A DNA stretch of 33,811 bases from Ignavibacteriales bacterium (GTDB lineage Bacteria; Bacteroidota; Ignavibacteria; UBA10030). Position 1 is the stretch's first letter, and each line of letters opens with the position of its first letter. The notes under the pieces were generated by a model. It worked only from the letters and a program-made list of their open reading frames with translations. It searched no databases and had not been told where the DNA came from. The stretch is from assembly GCA_016193365.1 (NCBI GenBank), contig JACPSI010000100.1, positions 1 through 33,811 of the forward strand, read 5' to 3'. A program made the translations under genes and the position numbers. Below are positions 1 to 7,790 of this stretch, piece after piece.

Positions 1-327
1 ACTGTCATTGATTGATGCCTCAGTGTCAGTGATGTGATGGTCAATTTCTGTCGCAGGGCGTCCGCATTCAACACAGCGAGCAGAGTCTCTAGCGAAGACA
101 CCAACTCTGACTTCTTGCTTTACGGTTCTCGCCTTCTCTGGGTAACCACCCATGAGAATCCAGGCCATCCGTATCTGTAGCGCTTCGCGGACGTCGGCGT
201 GTGAGATGCGACCATCTCTTGTTACGGCTCTGGCATAACGAACGTAATGAGCCTCTTCATTGCAGAGTTGTGAGCAATAGAGTTTCGGTTCCGTCATCGG
301 TTTATCGCAGTTGACGCAAGAAAGCAT
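1..327 (-). CDS. HNH-endonuclease-like zinc protein, 3' end cut off by the window edge
   Basis: The minus-strand frame is open from an ATG at 327 to the left edge, giving 109 visible residues. The N-terminus has a small zinc-ribbon pattern with Cys4, Cys7, Cys18 and Cys22. Further on comes VFARDSARCVECGRPA with Cys85 and Cys88, followed by IDHH (Asp96-His97-His98). That is the usual opening of an HNH nuclease fold, where a metal-bound histidine cuts DNA. The final N and H of the motif would lie outside the window. The start codon is 45 bp beyond the outer edge of an attC-like palindrome (372-478) and on the strand expected for a cassette gene, so it may be a captured cassette. The nuclease function is inferred from the motif alone. 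A zinc-binding protein without cleavage activity is possible. Confidence 0.6.
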   Translation of the reverse strand, partial: MLSCVNCDKPMTEPKLYCSQLCNEEAHYVRYARAVTRDGRISHADVREALQIRMAWILMGGYPEKARTVKQEVRVGVFARDSARCVECGRPATEIDHHITDTEASINDS

Positions 328-371
328 GATGATTCGATGGAAGAAGCACAAACGTTCTTAAGCTGCATGGC

Positions 372-478
372 GCCTAACGGTCGCAAAATAACGCAGCGCC
401 CAATGAATGGAGCGATAGCGGAATGATTGGGCGTTGTGTCCGGAGCTCTAACTTCGCCCGTTATTTTGCATGTTAGGC
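372..478 (-). repeat. attC-like imperfect palindrome (integron recombination site candidate)
   Basis: The outer ends are GCCTAAC (372-378) and GTTAGGC (472-478), a perfect inverted pair matching the integron consensus RYYYAAC...GTTRRRY. Inside are two more paired blocks: CAAAATAACG (384-393) with CGTTATTTTG (459-468), and CGCCCAAT (397-404) with ATTGGGCG (426-433). The arms are unequal, with unpaired bases between blocks, as in attC sites that recombine as a folded single strand. At 107 bp the length is within the known attC range. An ordinary terminator or REP element would not need the conserved 7-bp outer boxes. The orientation is assigned from the neighbouring half-site and the HNH gene. 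Confidence 0.6.
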
Positions 479-691
479 GAAGTTGCCGGAGCGTTTTTCA
501 CTCGGGCTGGCTGCGAGTGTAGTACGGTTCTGTGGTGCGTCCTTTTGACCGAGCTTTTAGATTCGCACCTCACTTCGATGTTCGCGCCAACTTTTTTAGA
601 CGACATAAATTCGTTCTTCAATGAAAAAAGGTCGATTGTTGCGCGACTCTTTACCGCAGCCAGCCGATCTCGAACTAGCGACGGCAATTTT
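479..691 (-). other. Gene-poor segment between two GTTAGGC sites, possible ORF-less cassette
   Basis: This 213-bp stretch lies between the GTTAGGC box of the half-site (692-698) and the attC-like palindrome (372-478). With the palindrome it would form one complete cassette of about 320 bp. A minus-strand frame starting TTG at 687 reads 79 residues but runs into the palindrome before stopping. It has no recognisable domain and no clear ribosome-binding site. A plus-strand frame is equally unconvincing. Cassettes without a coding gene are known in integrons and may carry promoters or small RNAs, but nothing here shows such a role. Confidence 0.35.
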
Positions 692-712
692 GCCTAACTC
701 GCCGAATAACGC
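692..712 (-). other. Half-site similar to the right half of the attC-like repeat (attI-like candidate)
   Basis: Read on the minus strand, GCGTTATT followed a few bases later by GTTAGGC is found here and also at the end of the attC-like palindrome (394-372). The two stretches match except for a short internal difference and a 2-bp gap. No matching left half occurs upstream in the recombinase gene, so only one arm is present. In integrons the junction between attI and the first cassette has this one-armed form. It lies 18 bp downstream of the recombinase stop codon. Confidence 0.45.
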
Positions 713-715
713 TGT

Positions 716-727
716 GCTGTACCGCGT
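716..727 (+). repeat. Left inverted repeat flanking the tyrosine recombinase
   Basis: GCTGTACCGCGT lies just beyond the recombinase stop. Its exact 12-bp reverse complement occurs at 1687-1698 upstream of the gene. With one gap the similarity continues inward for about another 10 bp. Confidence 0.5.
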
Positions 728-729
728 GA

Positions 730-1623
730 TTATTTACTATGTATTAATGGAGTAGCGTCATCACTTCCCAAGAAATCCATCGGACTTTTCAGTTTACCCA
801 AGCTCTCCGAACTGACATGAGTGTAAATCTGCGTTGTTTTCGGACTTTGGTGACCAAGCAATTCTTGGATATACCTGAGGTCCGTGCCATGCTCAAGCAT
901 GTGAGTGGCAAACGAATGGCGCAACGTGTGCATCGAAACCGGCTTTGTTATGCCAGCCCTTTCAACGGCCTCCTCGAATACTTCCTGAATGCTTCGTATC
1001 GATAAATGCGAATCAAGCTTTGCGCCACGGAAAAGCCATCCGGTGACACCGAGCCTATACAACAACCAGTAATGGTGGAGAACTGGTTTCATCGATTCAG
1101 GAAGCATGGTAAAACGGTCTTTCTTTCCCTTGGCGCCTCGTACATGAATCAGCCCCCTTCGTGAGTCGATATCTTCGATGCGCACACGAACAAGCTCGCT
1201 TACACGTAACCCGCAAGAGTATGCCAGCATCAGCATAACTCGATGCTTTACGTTGCGAACAACGCCAAAGAGCTGCTTGATCTCTTCCTCGCCAAGTACA
1301 TCCGGCAGTTTCCGCTCTTTCTGTGGACGGGGCAGGTTGTGAATTATCAGCGGCTTCCCGTAAAGATCAACATACAAAAGGCGAAGGGCATTATAAATCT
1401 GGTTGACTGTAGAACCGGGATACTTCTTTTCAGTCAGAAGATGAATCAAATAGTCTTTTATGTCATCCCGGCCAAGTTCTCGCGGATGTCGAGGATGAAA
1501 ATATCTGACAAAGTTTCGAATGTTGCTTTCATAGGCCTTTATCGTCTTGCTGCTGTAATTTCGTAATTGCATTTCTTTACGGACTGTTTCGAACAATCCG
1601 GGTTTTCTTTCTTGAACTTTCAT
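730..1623 (-). CDS. Tyrosine recombinase/integrase, possible integron-type integrase
   Basis: This 297-residue DNA strand-exchange enzyme has an N-terminal SAM-like core-binding domain (about residues 10-95) and a C-terminal catalytic domain (about 110-285). The full catalytic set is visible: Arg140 in SCGLRVSEL, Lys165/Lys167 in the beta-hairpin, His232 and Arg235 in HTLRHSFATH, His258 in LLGHQS, and the nucleophile Tyr267 in QIYTH. The C-terminal KSPMDFL resembles the SPLD ending of IntI integrases. However, the stretch between the TMLPES strand and HTLRH is short and lacks the extra IntI helix segment, so it is not a canonical IntI. The ATG at 1623 is preceded by a hairpin leader. The gene is transcribed towards the attC-like site, as in reverse-integrase integrons. 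A mobile-element or Xer-like recombinase is the main alternative. Confidence 0.85.
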   Translation of the reverse strand: MKVQERKPGLFETVRKEMQLRNYSSKTIKAYESNIRNFVRYFHPRHPRELGRDDIKDYLIHLLTEKKYPGSTVNQIYNALRLLYVDLYGKPLIIHNLPRPQKERKLPDVLGEEEIKQLFGVVRNVKHRVMLMLAYSCGLRVSELVRVRIEDIDSRRGLIHVRGAKGKKDRFTMLPESMKPVLHHYWLLYRLGVTGWLFRGAKLDSHLSIRSIQEVFEEAVERAGITKPVSMHTLRHSFATHMLEHGTDLRYIQELLGHQSPKTTQIYTHVSSESLGKLKSPMDFLGSDDATPLIHSK

Positions 1624-1632
1624 TGAGTATTT

Positions 1633-1678
1633 CCCGATTTCGTTATCATGACCCTTTACTATAAGAAACGAAATCGGG
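1633..1678 (-). promoter_or_regulatory. Long-looped inverted repeat in the leader of the recombinase gene
   Basis: CCCGATTTCGTT (1633-1644) and AACGAAATCGGG (1667-1678) are perfect 12-bp complements separated by 22 bp. The inner edge lies 9 bp before the recombinase ATG. A transcript could fold over the ribosome-binding region, or the repeats could be binding sites for the recombinase or a regulator. The spacer is longer than the 6-8 bp of a usual tyrosine-recombinase core site. Confidence 0.45.
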
Positions 1679-1686
1679 TAACAATA

Positions 1687-1698
1687 ACGCGGTACAGC
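1687..1698 (-). repeat. Right inverted repeat flanking the tyrosine recombinase
   Basis: ACGCGGTACAGC is the exact reverse complement of 716-727. The pair encloses the whole recombinase gene and its leader hairpin, a unit of about 983 bp. Confidence 0.5.
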
Positions 1699-2007
1699 GC
1701 GTATGGAGATGTCGCGAAAGTCCCCAAAAATTGCAGATTCGACAGGCAGGATGAGGCTTCGATGTGTGGTGGTGAACAGATTGCCTCCCGGTGTTTGGCT
1801 AATATGCGAAAACAGCCCTGGAGATGCAACGAAATGATCGTTTCATTGGAACGTCAGTTTTGTCCCTTCCTGACACAGTTCGCTGAACAGACTCTCCGCC
1901 GCAACGTCCAATCACGAATCACCTCCCTCTGTTCAACGCACAGTCAAGACAACGAATGATGACCCGTTAAAGGCGATTCGTGACTTATCTAAGAGTCGAC
2001 CAAAACC
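1699..2007. other. Intergenic stretch with no recognisable gene
   Basis: This lies between the recombinase unit and the end of the DUF885 gene. A plus-strand frame of about 100 codons (ATG at 1648, stop at 1959) crosses the leader hairpin and the right inverted repeat. It has no recognisable domain or ribosome-binding site and is judged spurious. I see no clear terminator for the minus-strand DUF885 gene. Confidence 0.5.
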
Positions 2008-3689
2008 CTAGAACAAACGGCTGTCGTTGGAAATCATCGCTTTTCTCACCAGCGGAATCGGCGGGCCGCCAAAGGACAAAAACTTGTCGTGGAATTCCTT
2101 CCAGGCCTTGCGCCCTCCACGCGATTTCGTCCAGTCTTCGCGCAATTTTAGGATCATCAGTTTGCCCATCGTGTAATTCAGATAAGCCGGGTCGAACGTC
2201 CCGCGCGCAGCTTGTTGCTTCGCGTTTCCGGCATCTTGATACGCCTTCTCGCGAAACATTTTCTCGGATTTTTCTACGGTCATTTTGTCCGTATGAAGCC
2301 CGATCGCTGATAGAAATCGCACGTTGCGCAACAGGGCGTTCGAGAGCTGTCCGATATGCGTTTCCGGATCACCGTTTCCCAGTCCGGCTTCCCACATCAA
2401 TTCTTCTGTGTAATGAGCCCAGCCCTCGGCAAATGCGTAGCCAACGAACACCTGTCCAAATTTAGACGGGGAGCGGTTCGAATGAAGGAACTGAAGAAAA
2501 TGTCCGGGCCATACCTCGTGCACAGAAGTAAACAAAAGGTCGGGTTCGCCCGGGATATAATCCTGTTGCTGTTGAATGGTCCAGGTTGTGTCGGGCGGCG
2601 CGATATAATAGACTGAAGGTAGATTGTTCTCATACGGGCCGGGAATATCGATGTATGCGGAGTTCCATCTCTGATGCGGCGGAGATTCCTCCACGAGAGC
2701 TTCTTCCTTCCCGGGAATCGTTACCAGATTCTCTTTTACCAGAAAGTCTTTCAGGCCTTTGAGCTGTCGCCGGGCTCCCTGCACAGGCCCGCCTTCGGGT
2801 TTTTTCAAGTTGACCATCCGGATGCATTCTTCGACGGATTTTTCTGGAGCATACGCCGCACAAGCTTCCCGCAGAGCTGTGAGGTTTCGTTCAAGATCTT
2901 TTGTTCCGATTTTTTCGAGCTCGCCTAAGAAAACATCGACTCGTTCGGTTGTGTAGAGCATCTCAGAGAACATCTTCACACCCATGGCGAATCCGTCAGT
3001 CGCCTTTGCTTTTTGTTGTTCGAACCATGAATCCAGCGCTTTCATGGCTTTGATGGCCGCCTCGTTTGCCGACGTGAACTCCACTTGAAGCTGGTTATCG
3101 TTCACGCCTTTGAAAACGCCGGGCACATCGTTCTGAAAATACGAGGCCAGCCGCCGAAGGAAATTCTTCCAATGTCGACGAAAGTTTTCGGCAGGGGGGT
3201 GCGCAGGTTTTTCTTGATTTGCTCTGTTGCCGCAGGGATTCCTGTTGCATAAGCGACGTACGACTTGAGTCGAACTTCGAGTGAGGCATACGGCCTTGTC
3301 ACGTAGACATTCGGGTCGAGGTTATAAAATGTCGGATTGACGTAGGGAAGCTCCGCGGTTTCCAGCCAGAATAAATCTTTGTCAGTGACCGAAACAAGAT
3401 AATCCCGCTCGAAACTCTGCTGCTCGTTGAGACCCGCGAACGCAAGAGCAGCTTTTTTCTGGTCTTTGAGCCACATCGCCTGTTTCTTGAGTCCTTCCGG
3501 CGTCCAGTCGGGAAACTTTCCGTCAAATTCATGCCGACCCTGGTACACTGCGAAATCGGGATGGTGTTTGAAATAGGATTCAATGAATTCACGCACGAAA
3601 GAATCCCAGTCTGATTTGGGTGTTGGCTGAGAGTTGACGTTGAGGGTCATAGTGATACCGACGAGTATGAATAAAACAAGAATTCGCAT
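2008..3689 (-). pseudogene. DUF885-family putative zinc peptidase, disrupted by a frameshift
   Basis: One gene is split across two frames. The 5' part begins at the ATG at 3689 with a signal peptide (MRILVLFILVGITMTLNVNS) and reads to about residue 180, ending in TFVDIGRISFGGW before drifting to a stop near 3102. The 3' part resumes in the next frame as LASYFQNDVPGVFKG. The family continues this way after the GG, so one base appears to be missing around 3148-3156 in a GC-rich GGCGGCTGGCC context. The restored protein would be about 560 residues, normal for DUF885. The 3' part keeps the family motif HEVWPGHFLQ, an HExxH-like putative zinc site. An upstream in-frame ATG at 3755 precedes the signal peptide and is not preferred. 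The break may be real or a sequencing error. Confidence 0.85.
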
Positions 3690-3770
3690 GAAGGCTCTTT
3701 TGTTGAGTGTGATGAGAAGATTAGGCGTGGAAAGTAACGAACAGGTCGTTGACAATCAACAGCGGCAAGC

Positions 3771-4310
3771 TTACGGCAGGAGGTTCAGAAAATCAATCAC
3801 GGATTTATGGTTCCATTTTGCCGTTTCCAATTTTTTGTAAACAATCTGGCCGCGCGAATTGACAATAAAGGTTGAAGGATAGGCGCCGGTATTGAACCCA
3901 GGAGCTCTCATTTTTTCGCACAAATACACGGGAAGCGTGTACGTGCTTTTCGACAAAAATGAGTGCACGGTTTTTTCGTCTTCGTCGGAGATGAAGAAAA
4001 AAGCATATGTTATGTCGGATTTGAAAGTGTCGTAAAGCGACTGAAGTCCCCACATCTCAGCAAGACAGGGGGCGCACCACGTAGCCCAAAAATTAATGAA
4101 CATTTTCTTTCCCTTGAAAGCGGCAAGTGCGAGCGTGTCACCATCCAGAGAACGGAATTTCCACTTCGGGTCAATCTCATCCAGCACGGAAATTGAGGGA
4201 GGAAACCGGGGAGGAATCTCTTAATACCTCGTATTGAACAAAGGACATCCAGTCGCGGTAAAACTGAAAACCAAGAATGCAAATGGAACGTGAAGAGTGC
4301 ATAGTTTCAT
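3771..4310 (-). pseudogene. TlpA-like thioredoxin-fold lipoprotein interrupted by an in-frame stop
   Basis: The ATG at 4310 opens a lipoprotein signal peptide (MKLCTLHVPFAFLVFSFTATGC, lipobox Cys22). Seven residues later a TAA at 4221-4223 stops translation. In the same frame the sequence continues as EIPPRFPPSISVLDEIDPKW and then a TlpA/redoxin domain with the redox motif WATWCAPC, a FISDED segment and the cis-proline region GAYPSTF. The stop therefore separates the export signal from the thiol-disulfide reductase domain. Without it the protein would be about 179 residues, anchored on the periplasmic side of a membrane. A GTG at 4187 could start a leaderless 138-residue cytoplasmic form, but no good ribosome-binding site supports it. 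A base error in the assembly is possible. Confidence 0.7.
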
Positions 4311-4429
4311 AGCGGACTCAAAAAATGTCCTGTGCTCCCTCGCAATTGTGAAACCGACGATCGCATTTTCCAAAAGCTTTGGCAAGAAAAAAGGTTCAGT
4401 TTTTTTCTTTTTGTACTCTAAACGGAAGC

Positions 4430-5101
4430 CTATTTGTCCAGCAGCTTTTTGAGCTGCCCCTCGAATGTCCAACTGCTCAGTTTACCGGAAGCGCCAACTT
4501 TTGCCGTGATCATGCCTCTCCCGAGAACGGAGCTTGCAGTAAGTTCTACTGAGCTCCCGGAGATAACCTTTGCGGAAAATGTACCTTCCAGAGTTGACAT
4601 AAGGGTTGGGGGAAGCTCATACCCTGCGTACGACCCTCCGCCCCCGCCGTCGAGTTTGGACTGGAGGCGATATTGATGTACGAGGCCGGCAACGTGGTTC
4701 AATTGATTCATGAGAGCGTCCACGTGGTCATGCATTTCTTTGGCTGTTTCCGCATTTCTCAACACCGCATGCCAGCGGGAATCCGACCTGATGCTGACAA
4801 AGTCCGAATCCTGCTTCATGCGTTCCACGTTGCGCCATCCTCCGGTAACGGCCTGGTCGAGGAATCTGAGGGCTTTGTCTTTGTTTCCTGCAAGCGCAAA
4901 ACTACGCGCGGCATTATAGAGAATAATTGTTCGTCTTACGCCTGCTTTGATAGCAGCTTCATATAACCTCGCGCTTTCAGCAAAACGGCGGTTTTCGTAA
5001 GCAGAATCGGCGCGGAGGATCAGCACATCCACTTTTTGCGCAAAAGATGTACTTCCCAACAAGAGAAAAGCCCAAAGAGTGTATCCAACGCCGCTTGTCA
5101 T
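4430..5101 (-). CDS. Secreted TPR-repeat protein of unknown function
   Basis: The ATG at 5101 begins a signal peptide (MTSGVGYTLWAFLLLGSTSFA) and is preceded by an AAAGG-like site. An earlier in-frame ATG at 5155 lies in the upstream gene's tail and would read through a CACAGAGA repeat, so it is rejected. The mature part (about 200 residues) has tetratricopeptide-like helices, for example LILRADSAYENRRFAESA and a second unit around ILYNAARSFALAGNKDKALR. A WRNVERMKQDSDFVSIRSDS segment follows, typical of TPR proteins with a final partial repeat. A Gly-rich linker (GGGGG) leads to a C-terminal region rich in Ser and Val with no recognised fold. It lies 50 bp after the M1 peptidase and is probably co-transcribed with it. 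TPRs usually mediate protein contacts; no partner is identifiable. Confidence 0.75.
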   Translation of the reverse strand: MTSGVGYTLWAFLLLGSTSFAQKVDVLILRADSAYENRRFAESARLYEAAIKAGVRRTIILYNAARSFALAGNKDKALRFLDQAVTGGWRNVERMKQDSDFVSIRSDSRWHAVLRNAETAKEMHDHVDALMNQLNHVAGLVHQYRLQSKLDGGGGGSYAGYELPPTLMSTLEGTFSAKVISGSSVELTASSVLGRGMITAKVGASGKLSSWTFEGQLKKLLDK

Positions 5102-5118
5102 GATGTAGCCTTTTCTTC

Positions 5119-5149
5119 TCTGTGTTCTCCGTGTCTCTGTGGTGAATAA
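5119..5149. repeat. CACAGAGA-type intergenic repeat
   Basis: The minus strand reads CACAGAGACACGGAGAACAC followed by AGAG, a run of ACAGAGA/ACACGGAGA near-repeats between the M1 peptidase stop and the TPR gene start. Similar CACAGAGACACAGAG stretches are common dispersed intergenic repeats in many bacterial genomes. No function is assigned. Confidence 0.5.
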
Positions 5150-5151
5150 AC

Positions 5152-7617
5152 TCACAGCCCGCGTCGAATCTCCTCAATCGCATCCGTCGCCGATTTCCTG
5201 ATGTCGCTGTCGCCGTTACGTCGGACGACTTCCTCGAGGACGGAAAGCGCTTTTTGAGATTTCATCTTTGCCAAAAGGCTGAAAGCAGCGCGGCGAACCG
5301 GCAAGATGTCTTTCGCGGCAAACTCCAGCAAAGCATTTACAAGATTCGGGTCGGCTGGAGCGCACGCGTACCACGCTCTGGCCGCTTGCAGGCGAATTTC
5401 GTAATTAAACTTGAACGATGCATGCTCGCGGGCGATGGGCAAAAATTTTTCGTCGCCGAGGTTCTGAAGTGCCATCAGGACAGCGATACGATTGACATCG
5501 TACCACGCTTCCCGACGAAGAAAGTTTTGCAACTCGTCGACGGAAATAGATTTGTCGATTTTCGATAACGACACAAGGGCTGTACCTGTGATCTCGTCGT
5601 TTGCGTCTGAGTCCATGACGCGCCGCAGCGTCTTCCTGGAGTCCTCAGTGAAAAAAGAACCGAGGGCAATCACCGACGCCTTGCGAACGTGGTCCTCTTT
5701 GGAAAACGTTTGTTCCACTACAATTTTCTCCGCCGAGGGCGAATGGAAGTTCTGCAACTGGAAGACAGCCTCGGCTTTCAAGAACCAAAAGGAGTCGTCG
5801 CTGAGGACGGACTGAATGGCAGATAGTGTTTTGGGATTCGTGGGAAACGACGAGGTCAATTGCCTCAGCGCCCACAGCCTGCCCGGCAGTTCGTCATTTT
5901 GCAGCTGGTAAATGAGCTCCTCAACGTCCTTCGGAAAGAGCAACTCACACACAAGCGCCCCGCGACCGTCAAAGCTCACCAAGTCGGGCTTCCCGGCAAC
6001 GTCGATAAGGAAATAATCGCTCTCGCGCTGAACCCAGATTTCTTTTTTCGCATTTTTCCCTTTGACGTCGACCCGAATTTCCACGGGCAGTTCAAAAATT
6101 CCCTGCCCCTGCACCAGAGGCTGAACCTGATTGACGTTAAGAGCAATCTTCTTCCGGTCCGGCAAGTATGTGTAAGTTACTTCAAACGTCGGATGCCCGC
6201 CGCCGTGGATCCACTGGTCGAAGAACCATTGCAGGTTTTGCCCCGTTGCTTCCTCGATTGCAACTCTGAGGTCAGAACTTTCCACGTTCGTGAATTCGTG
6301 CTTTTTCAGGTAATAGCCAAGGGCTTTGAAGTAATCCTCGTCTCCCATTACCCAACGAAGCATGTGCAAAACGACTGCGCCTTTGATATACGTCGTCTCA
6401 TTGTTGTAAATCTGTTCGCGTGAATCGAAATAATGGTATTCGAGGGGCCGAATGATATGAGATGTCCGAACAAAGTTGAGATAAGTTTGTAAAGCGAGCC
6501 ATGTTTGGCTCTGGAGGTACTCCTTTCCGTGGCGGCTTTCCTCCCAGAGCATCATGCAGTACGATGCAAAGCTCTCGATCAGCCAGATGTAACTCAGACT
6601 TTTGCACGTCAGATTGTCGCCGAACCAGTGGTGGGCAAGCTCGTGCGCTGTCACGGATTCTGCTGTCCAGTTAGTCGCAAAGTACGTGAAGTCAGGGTTC
6701 ATTCCGTCGGTCTGGTTCTTGCCGCGCGGCACGCGGTCATTGTGGCCTGTGATGCCCGTGTTCTCCATGGCTCCGATGGCGTAATCATACGCTGAAATCT
6801 GGTCGTACTTGTCCCAGGGATAGCGATAGTTGAATCGGTTCGAAAAGAATTCAACCATATCGGGCGTGCTGTCAAATGTGTTCTTTCCACCCTCCTCGGT
6901 GCCAGGCTTCATCCATGCTGTCAACGGGATGGAGCCGAATGCTGGCCGGAGAAGAACAGCGTTGTATTCTCCGACAAATAATGCGATTAGGTAATTCGAG
7001 TGCGGCAACTGTTGAAACCAGTGAAATGTGCGCGTGCCGTCGGCATTGTCTTTCGTTTCGAGGAGCTTTCCGTTGGAAATCGCCGTAAGCGGTTTCGCAA
7101 CCGTTACAAGCATTTCAGTCGAGAATTTATCGTTGGGTTCGTTGTAAATTGGCAGCCAGTTGGCGTGGATTCCTCCTTCGCCGTACGTGAAAATCATCGA
7201 CTTCCATGTTGTTCCGGCCGGCGGGTCAATGAAATACAAACCTGCGTTTGGCTGCGCGGTGTATTTCACGGAAATGGTTGTCGTGTCCGTAAACTGAAGT
7301 GTGCGGCTGAACGTAATGTCAACAGATGACTCGGAAGTCGAAAACTTCAGCTCTTTTCCTGATGGACTCTCGCGCACACTGCTGACCTTGAGCCAATAGC
7401 CGTCAAGAGATATGGTCGAGGCAGTTCCAAGCGGGCAAAGACGGATCGTCGACTCGCCAGAAATCGTTTTGGTTTTCCAGTCAATGCCGATGTTCATCTT
7501 ATAATGAATAATGTCATACGTTCTTTCCCGGTTGGTTCGATAGGTACCCGTTGGAAGATGTTGGGCGAAAAGAGGAGCAGAAAAAATAAGAAGAAGAAAA
7601 GGAGTTTTTGATTTCAT
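5152..7617 (-). CDS. Secreted M1-family aminopeptidase with C-terminal HEAT-like repeats
   Basis: This 821-residue zinc peptidase is predicted to remove N-terminal residues from peptides outside the cytoplasm. It begins with a signal peptide (MKSKTPFLLLIFSAPLFA); the ATG at 7617 has an AGGA site about 6 nt upstream. The N-terminal beta domain (about 30-220) is followed by the exopeptidase motif GAMEN at 282-286. The zinc motif HELAHH is at 325-330, with the third ligand Glu348 exactly 18 residues after His329. The core ends around residue 560. Residues of about 570-821 form helical repeats of HEAT type, such as HVRKASVIALGSFF and RAAFSLLAKMKSQKALSVLE. These occupy the place of the C-terminal domain of larger M1 enzymes. 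A TPR gene follows after 50 bp. Confidence 0.93.
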   Translation of the reverse strand: MKSKTPFLLLIFSAPLFAQHLPTGTYRTNRERTYDIIHYKMNIGIDWKTKTISGESTIRLCPLGTASTISLDGYWLKVSSVRESPSGKELKFSTSESSVDITFSRTLQFTDTTTISVKYTAQPNAGLYFIDPPAGTTWKSMIFTYGEGGIHANWLPIYNEPNDKFSTEMLVTVAKPLTAISNGKLLETKDNADGTRTFHWFQQLPHSNYLIALFVGEYNAVLLRPAFGSIPLTAWMKPGTEEGGKNTFDSTPDMVEFFSNRFNYRYPWDKYDQISAYDYAIGAMENTGITGHNDRVPRGKNQTDGMNPDFTYFATNWTAESVTAHELAHHWFGDNLTCKSLSYIWLIESFASYCMMLWEESRHGKEYLQSQTWLALQTYLNFVRTSHIIRPLEYHYFDSREQIYNNETTYIKGAVVLHMLRWVMGDEDYFKALGYYLKKHEFTNVESSDLRVAIEEATGQNLQWFFDQWIHGGGHPTFEVTYTYLPDRKKIALNVNQVQPLVQGQGIFELPVEIRVDVKGKNAKKEIWVQRESDYFLIDVAGKPDLVSFDGRGALVCELLFPKDVEELIYQLQNDELPGRLWALRQLTSSFPTNPKTLSAIQSVLSDDSFWFLKAEAVFQLQNFHSPSAEKIVVEQTFSKEDHVRKASVIALGSFFTEDSRKTLRRVMDSDANDEITGTALVSLSKIDKSISVDELQNFLRREAWYDVNRIAVLMALQNLGDEKFLPIAREHASFKFNYEIRLQAARAWYACAPADPNLVNALLEFAAKDILPVRRAAFSLLAKMKSQKALSVLEEVVRRNGDSDIRKSATDAIEEIRRGL

Positions 7618-7741
7618 TGATTCCTGTCAAGTGTGAAGTGGATGTGTCGCCGTACAAAGAGTGAATTCCCCCTTGACCGCTATTTCCAGGTTGTGAACGC
7701 AGAAGTCATTGAAACGAATGACCTACACTGATTGAATCAAT

Positions 7742-7783
7742 CTGTGTTTATCACTTTTTCTGTGTCATCAGTGTTCCAATTCA
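7742..7783 (-). repeat. Copy 1 of a 42-bp repeat just after mgsA
   Basis: This 42-bp segment matches 8340-8381 at about 36 of 42 positions without gaps. It shares the block GTCATCAGTGTTCCA (plus strand). It begins 7 bp after the mgsA stop codon in the direction of transcription. Confidence 0.65.
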
Positions 7784-7790
7784 CAGCTCA

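Noticed and set aside
1648-1959. Plus-strand frame of 103 codons divergent from the recombinase
   Set aside because: It crosses the leader hairpin and the right inverted repeat and shows no domain or ribosome-binding site.
3140-3160. Programmed frameshifting in the DUF885 gene
   Set aside because: There is no slippery heptamer or downstream structure typical of programmed shifts, and the family is normally encoded in one frame.
4221-4223. Recoding of the TAA in the TlpA-like gene
   Set aside because: TAA is not a known selenocysteine or pyrrolysine codon and no supporting structure is evident, so a mutation or sequence error is simpler.
5860-6423. Plus-strand open frame of 187 codons
   Set aside because: Antisense to the M1 peptidase, with no recognisable domain.
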